Shown piece by piece: positions 59,770 to 64,000 of a stretch of 64,000 nucleotides of DNA. The notes beneath the pieces are model-generated. The model did not search any database. It was given only the letters and a program-made list of their open reading frames with translations, and was not told where the DNA came from. Both the position numbers and the translations under genes were made by a program. Where the stretch lies: contig NZ_BMMT01000017.1 of assembly GCF_014646075.1 (NCBI RefSeq), forward strand, positions 62,001 to 126,000, written 5' to 3'. How positions within the stretch are numbered: position 1 is the stretch's first letter; every line of letters begins with the position of its first letter. Source of the stretch: Saccharopolyspora thermophila. GTDB lineage: Bacteria > Actinomycetota > Actinomycetes > Mycobacteriales > Pseudonocardiaceae.

Positions 59770-60354
59770 ATGACAGCGGCCAGTACCCCCAAGGGCGAAA
59801 GACGTCGGCAGGCGCTGGTGGTGGCCGCCGCGCAGCTGCTCTCCGAAGGCGGCTTCGAGGCGGTGCGGCACCGGGCCGTGGCCGAACGCGCCGGGTTGCC
59901 GCTGGCGTCCACCACCTACTACTTCTCGTCGCTGGACGACCTGGTCAGCGCCGCGGTCGAGTACGAGTCGCGGCAGGAACTGGCCGCCGGCCGGGCCCGG
60001 CTGGACGAACTGGCCGACCAACCCCGCAGCACCGACGCGGTCATCGAGCTGATGCTCGACCTGCTGTTGGGCGTCGACTCCCGCGACGGCGGCGCGGAGT
60101 CCGTGCTGCTGCGCTACGAGCGGCTGGTCGGCTCACCGCGCCGCCCGTACCTGGCACCGCTGATGCGCGAGCTCGGCGCGGAACTGCACGACCTGCTCGC
60201 GGAGATCTTCGCCCGCAGCGGCATGGAGGTCAGCCGTGACCGGCTGCTGGAGCTGATCGCGCTGGTCGACGGCGCGGTGGTGAACGCGTTGATCGAGAGC
60301 GACCCCGACCCGCGCGCGGCGGCCCGCCGCATGCTGCGCTCTCAGCTGGGCTGA
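59770..60354 (+). CDS. TetR family regulator of the Gdx-type SMR
   Basis: 194 residues from ATG. HTH near 10-55: GERRRQALVVAAAQLLSEGGFEAV, ERAGLPLASTTYYFSSLDDL. Similar in length and context to the TetR at 18.8 kb, also paired with an SMR. Probably represses the pump and itself. Its end overlaps the 3' end of the ABC exporter gene on the opposite strand by 13 bases. Confidence 0.9.
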   Translation: MTAASTPKGERRRQALVVAAAQLLSEGGFEAVRHRAVAERAGLPLASTTYYFSSLDDLVSAAVEYESRQELAAGRARLDELADQPRSTDAVIELMLDLLLGVDSRDGGAESVLLRYERLVGSPRRPYLAPLMRELGAELHDLLAEIFARSGMEVSRDRLLELIALVDGAVVNALIESDPDPRAAARRMLRSQLG

Positions 60355-62090
60355 GCGACCCGGTACAGCCGCGCGTAGGGGCCGTCGGCGGCGAGCAGCT
60401 CGCGGTGGTTGCCCAGCTCGATGATGCGGCCCTCCGACATCACGGCCACCTGGTCGGCGTTGCGGGCGGTGTGCAGCCGGTGCGCGATGGCGATCACCGT
60501 GCGGCCGTCCAGCAGCGTCGACAGTGCCCGCTCCAGGTCCCGCGACGTGGTGTTGTCCAGCAGCGACGTGGCCTCGTCCAGCACCACCGTGTGCGGGTCG
60601 GCCAGCAGCACCCGGGCCAGCGCGAGCTGCTGGGCGCGGGCCGCCGGGACCGGGCTGCCCCCGGCCCCGAGCAGCGTGTCCAGGCCGTCGGGCAGGGTCT
60701 GCACCCACTCCAGCAGGCCGACGGCCTTCAGCGCACCGGTCAGGTCCTCGTCGTCGAACTCGCCGCCCGGCAGGCTGAGGTTGTCCCGCAGCGTCGCGGC
60801 GAACACGTGCTGCTCCTGCGTCAGCAGCACCACCTCGCGGCGCAGCTGCTCGGGGGGTAGGTCGGTGATCTCGGTGCCGCCGAAGGACACCGACCCCGAG
60901 TCCGGCCGGCTGGTCCCGGCGATCAACCGGCCCAGCGTGGACTTGCCGGCACCGGACGGCCCGACGATGACCAGCCGCTGTCCGGCCGGGACGGTCAGGT
61001 CGATGCCGTGCAGCACCTCCCGGCCCGCGCGGTAGGAGAACCGCACGTCCCGGATGAGCAGATCGCGGGTCTTCTCGCCGGTGGGCCGCGGGGCCGAACC
61101 GGTTTCCGCGGCGGGCAGTTCCCACACCCCGAGCACCCGCTGCAACGCCGTGTACCCGGTCTGCAGCTCCTCCAGCCACGCGAACAGCTCGTCGAACGGG
61201 TTGGCCATCGCCTGCGCGTAGAGTACGACCGTGATGATCGTGCCGAGGTCCGCGGCCCCGGACTGGTAGGCCCACCCGCCGATCAGCAGGATCGCGCCGA
61301 TCGGCAGCACGTACGACAGCTCCAGGCACGGAAGCCACATGCTGAGCAGGAACCGGTGCCGCTGCTCGGCGGACACCGCCCGGCCGAGAGCCTCCTCGTT
61401 GCGCGCGATGCGCCGCCGCTCCAGCCGCAGCGCCGCCACGGTCCGGGCGCCCTCGACCGACTCGTGCATGCTCGACTGCACGTCGGACCAGCCCGCCATC
61501 AGGCGGCGGATGACCGGATTCGACCGCGGGTAGTACCAGCGGGTGCTCACCACCATCAGCGGTACCGCGACCAGCATCCCGCAGGCCAGCAGCGGTGAGG
61601 TCAGCACCATCGCGGTGCCGGTCAGCAGCACCGCGAGCACGGCCGTGGTGATCTCCGGGACCGCGTTGCGGACCGTGTAGTCGAGCCGGTCGACGTCCGT
61701 GGTGGCGCGGCTGAGCAGGTCGCCGGTCCCGGCGGCCTCGACGGTACCCAGCGGCAGCCGCAGCGCGTGCGCGACCACGCCTTCGCGGGACTCCGCCAGC
61801 AGGTGTTCGCCGAGCAGCGTCGCGCGCATCCGCGCGGCCTGGGTGAGCAGGGCCTGCACCACCAGCACGGCCAGCAACGCCCCGGCCAGCAGGTCGACGT
61901 GCCCGGTGGACGTGCCGGCGAGGACCGCGTCGACCAGCGCGCCGAGCAGTTGCGGCCCGGTCAGTCCGACGACCGTGGCCAGCACGAAGAGCACCACCAT
62001 CGCCCCGAAGCGGCGGCGGTACATCAGCAGGGTCCGCCACATCCAGCGGCGCACGGCGGTCGCCCCGGCCAGCGGCAGTTCCGCGGTCAC
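60342..62090 (-). CDS. ABC exporter half-transporter B (intact Walker A, degenerate signature)
   Basis: 582 residues from GTG, overlapping the previous gene (GTGA). Six-helix exporter domain at about 20-320, then the nucleotide-binding domain. Walker A GPSGAGKST at 377-385 is intact, Walker B VVLDE with Glu506 and H-loop His537 are intact, but the signature is VPAARAQ (481-487) instead of LSGGQ. It therefore supplies a working Walker A and needs a partner's signature. The partner is encoded directly upstream. Confidence 0.93.
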   Translation of the reverse strand: MTAELPLAGATAVRRWMWRTLLMYRRRFGAMVVLFVLATVVGLTGPQLLGALVDAVLAGTSTGHVDLLAGALLAVLVVQALLTQAARMRATLLGEHLLAESREGVVAHALRLPLGTVEAAGTGDLLSRATTDVDRLDYTVRNAVPEITTAVLAVLLTGTAMVLTSPLLACGMLVAVPLMVVSTRWYYPRSNPVIRRLMAGWSDVQSSMHESVEGARTVAALRLERRRIARNEEALGRAVSAEQRHRFLLSMWLPCLELSYVLPIGAILLIGGWAYQSGAADLGTIITVVLYAQAMANPFDELFAWLEELQTGYTALQRVLGVWELPAAETGSAPRPTGEKTRDLLIRDVRFSYRAGREVLHGIDLTVPAGQRLVIVGPSGAGKSTLGRLIAGTSRPDSGSVSFGGTEITDLPPEQLRREVVLLTQEQHVFAATLRDNLSLPGGEFDDEDLTGALKAVGLLEWVQTLPDGLDTLLGAGGSPVPAARAQQLALARVLLADPHTVVLDEATSLLDNTTSRDLERALSTLLDGRTVIAIAHRLHTARNADQVAVMSEGRIIELGNHRELLAADGPYARLYRVAQPS

Positions 62091-63646
62091 GTCCGCACCT
62101 CCAGCACCCGATCCGCCACGGCTGTCCACAGTGGACTCTGGCTGATCACCACGGTGGTGCGGCCGCGGCGGAACTCCCGCACACGTTCGGCGATCCGCGC
62201 CTCGGTGTGCGCGTCGACGGCCGAGGTCGGCTCGTCCAGCACCAGCACGTCCGCGTCGGAGCACAGGGCGCGGGCCAGCATCAACCGCTGCCGCTGCCCA
62301 CCGGACAGCGAACGCGCGCGCTCGTTGAGCACCGCGTCAGCAGGCAACGCGGCGAGCACGTCGTGCGCGTCCGCCGCGTGCAGGGCCGCTTCGAGATTCA
62401 CACCGGACCCCAGGTCGAGCTCGCCGCGCACCGGGCCGGAGAACAGCAGGTCCTGGTTGTGCGCCAGCACGATCCGGCGGCGCCGTTCGTCCGGCTCGAC
62501 CTCGCCCAGCGCGACACCACCGGCGCGTACGTCCGAACCGTCGTGCCCGGCGAGCCGTTCGGCCAGCGCCTCCGCGTGCTCGCCGGCGTCGATCACGGTG
62601 AGCTGCCCGGCCGGGATGCGCAGGTCACGGGACTCGTCGTGCAGCTCCAGCGGTCCAGGCGGGAGCGGTTTCGGGTCCGGCGGCGGGCCCGGTTCCGGGC
62701 GCACCTGCAGCAGCGTGGTGACGCGTTTGGCCGCGACCAGCGCCGACGAGAACGCGTAGGCGGCCTCGGTCGCGGTGCGCACCGGGATCACCAGGAACGC
62801 GGAGACACCGTAGAACGCGACCAGTTCGCCGACGCTGATCGTGCCGTTGAGCGCCAACCGCGCGCCCAGCCACGTCACCGCCACCGTGACCAGCCCCGGC
62901 AGCAGGACCTCGGCCGCGCCCAACCACGCCTCGATCCGCCCGGAGGCCACGCCGGCCGCCCGCACCTGCTGGGTCGTCTCGGTGAACCTGTCGCGGAACC
63001 GCGCCTCCCCGCCGATGCCGCGCAGGATCCGCAGCCTCGACACGATGTCCGCGGCCTGCGCGCTGAGCTTGCCGAGCCGTTCGCGCCGCGTCTCCGCACG
63101 GCGCCGCAACGGCTCCACCAGCGGGCCGATGCCGACCGTCGCCAACGGCACCCCGACCAGCACCACCACGCCCAGCAGCGGCGAGATCCACAGCACCACC
63201 ACCGCGGCCACGACGAACGACAGCAACGAGCCGGTGGCCCGGCCGATCACCTCGAAGAGCGAACCGATGCGGTGGATGTCGGACGCGCCCACCGCGACCA
63301 CCTCGCCCGCGCGCACCTTGCGCGGCAGCGTTGCGCCCAGGTGCACGACGTGGCCGAGGACCATTCGCTGCGCAGTTGTGCTGCCGTGCAGCCACAGCGT
63401 GTGCGCGGACCAGTTCAGCACCCCGGCGGCGACCATCTGCAGGACACCGAGGCCGAGCACGGCCAGCACCCAGCGCAGCAGCTCACCGGTGTCGCGGTGA
63501 CCGATCCCGGCGTCCACGGCGCGCCCGACAACGAGGGACATCAACGCCGTCGGCAGCATCCACAGGGCACCGGACAACGTCGACGCGACGAGCAGTCCCG
63601 GCCGCTGCCGCAACAGGTTCCACAGGAAACGGGTCGAGGTCGCCAT
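62087..63646 (-). CDS. ABC exporter half-transporter A (degenerate Walker A, intact signature)
   Basis: 519 residues from ATG. Six transmembrane helices at about 20-300, then an ATPase domain. The Walker A position reads DAGEHAEAL (about 353-361), with no GK(S/T), so it cannot bind nucleotide normally. LSGGQ (447-451) and Walker B LVLDE with Glu472 are canonical; the switch His is Gln503 (ISQSPL). Together with the partner it gives one consensus and one dead composite site, as in heterodimeric exporters. Substrate unknown. Confidence 0.93.
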   Translation of the reverse strand: MATSTRFLWNLLRQRPGLLVASTLSGALWMLPTALMSLVVGRAVDAGIGHRDTGELLRWVLAVLGLGVLQMVAAGVLNWSAHTLWLHGSTTAQRMVLGHVVHLGATLPRKVRAGEVVAVGASDIHRIGSLFEVIGRATGSLLSFVVAAVVVLWISPLLGVVVLVGVPLATVGIGPLVEPLRRRAETRRERLGKLSAQAADIVSRLRILRGIGGEARFRDRFTETTQQVRAAGVASGRIEAWLGAAEVLLPGLVTVAVTWLGARLALNGTISVGELVAFYGVSAFLVIPVRTATEAAYAFSSALVAAKRVTTLLQVRPEPGPPPDPKPLPPGPLELHDESRDLRIPAGQLTVIDAGEHAEALAERLAGHDGSDVRAGGVALGEVEPDERRRRIVLAHNQDLLFSGPVRGELDLGSGVNLEAALHAADAHDVLAALPADAVLNERARSLSGGQRQRLMLARALCSDADVLVLDEPTSAVDAHTEARIAERVREFRRGRTTVVISQSPLWTAVADRVLEVRT

Positions 63647-63700
63647 GGCACGGCCGACGGTAGAGCAGCCCGCACCGGACCAGCGACTGAATTTCCGCGC

Positions 63701-63967
63701 TCAGAAGTCCCAGGCGGTTTCCGCGAAGTCCGCGTCCGCGACCAGTCGCGCGCACTCCTCGCACCGGTCGGTGACGGCTTTCGACCGCGGCATCCGGCCG
63801 TTCGGCGTCGCCTGCGGGATCTTCAGCGGCTGCTCGCACAGCGCCGAAATCACCTGCCCGGCGTATACCGCGCCGGGGCGGATCGTGGTGGCATGCCGAC
63901 GGTCCATGCCCGAGCCGACGATCCAGAAAACGTTCTGCCGCTCGTCGTCGAACACGCCGGTGACCAC
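63701..63967 (-). CDS. Small cytoplasmic protein with a C-x2-C motif, near window edge
   Basis: 88 residues from GTG with GGAGAAAG upstream. C63?-type pattern: a CEQ near residue 44 and CEEC near 69-72, so three or four Cys may bind metal. No family recognised. Divergent from nothing visible; upstream bases reach the window end. Confidence 0.6.
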   Translation of the reverse strand: MVTGVFDDERQNVFWIVGSGMDRRHATTIRPGAVYAGQVISALCEQPLKIPQATPNGRMPRSKAVTDRCEECARLVADADFAETAWDF

Positions 63968-64000
63968 CCACTTTCTCCGCTCCCCAGGGCCTGCTGCTGC

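Overview
High-GC actinobacterial chromosome. The gene order (dcd next to a tRNA-Gly; a cytoplasmic-membrane Fe-S reductase; dnaK-grpE-dnaJ-hspR; clpB; pyrE-spoU; a DedA gene; fba with a DUF3151 gene; purA) matches, with rearrangements, what I recall of the Mycobacterium tuberculosis Rv0321-Rv0385 block. Frequent GTG starts, 4-bp stop/start overlaps, HspR-type HAIR operators and SigR/SigH-type promoters also fit actinomycetes. A secondary-metabolite lineage such as Pseudonocardiales is my guess; no rRNA is present to fix a genus.

Layout. 1-5.5 kb: two membrane proteins, an ECF41-type sigma factor with its carboxymuconolactone-decarboxylase-like partner, an LCP cell-wall ligase and a secreted subtilisin-inhibitor (SSI) protein. 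5.6-12.7 kb: a compact labdane-type diterpenoid gene cluster: a divergent P450, then GGPP synthase, class II diterpene cyclase (DGDD), class I terpene synthase (DDRWD and NSE), a second P450 and a 3Fe-4S ferredoxin, the last genes joined by ATGA/GTGA overlaps. 12.8-18.4 kb: a long hairpin terminator, tRNA-Gly(CCC), dcd, a sugar porter, the Fe-S reductase and a DUF1707 protein. 18.4-21.2 kb: an EmrE-type SMR pump with TetR, and two tandem DUF4097-type proteins. 21.2-25.6 kb: the DnaK operon with two HAIR operators and a GGAAC-N18-GTT promoter. 25.6-32.8 kb: a flavohemoglobin opposite a PPOX-fold protein, two MarR regulators, a DHA2 efflux protein carrying three carboxypeptidase-regulatory-like repeats, and a YceI protein that carries one similar domain. 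32.8-35.5 kb: clpB, again with HAIR plus GGAAC-N18-GTT. 35.5-45.7 kb: a TetR/MFS divergent pair with palindromic operators, a short-chain dehydrogenase, pyrE, an rRNA methylase, DedA, nagA with a DasR-like dre box, an ECF sigma factor, fba and DUF3151. 45.7-52.9 kb: a FUSC-like protein, a secreted HNH nuclease, purA, a secreted GDPD and purD. 53.0-54.6 kb: a type VII secretion-type pair whose second member has a C-terminal lysozyme-like (SLT) domain. 54.7-64 kb: an aminotransferase, a small membrane protein, a HAD phosphatase with a possible amber codon at its start, threonine aldolase, a SigE-family sigma factor, a Gdx/SugE-type SMR with TetR, and a heterodimeric ABC exporter whose two nucleotide-binding domains are complementary in their defects.

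The most notable accessory system is the diterpenoid cluster. The most notable mechanistic observations are the asymmetric ABC pair, the WXG-SLT candidate effector, the domain shared by the MFS pump and the YceI protein, and the double heat-shock/redox promoter architecture at dnaK and clpB. Every function is inferred from motifs read by eye; no database search was run.
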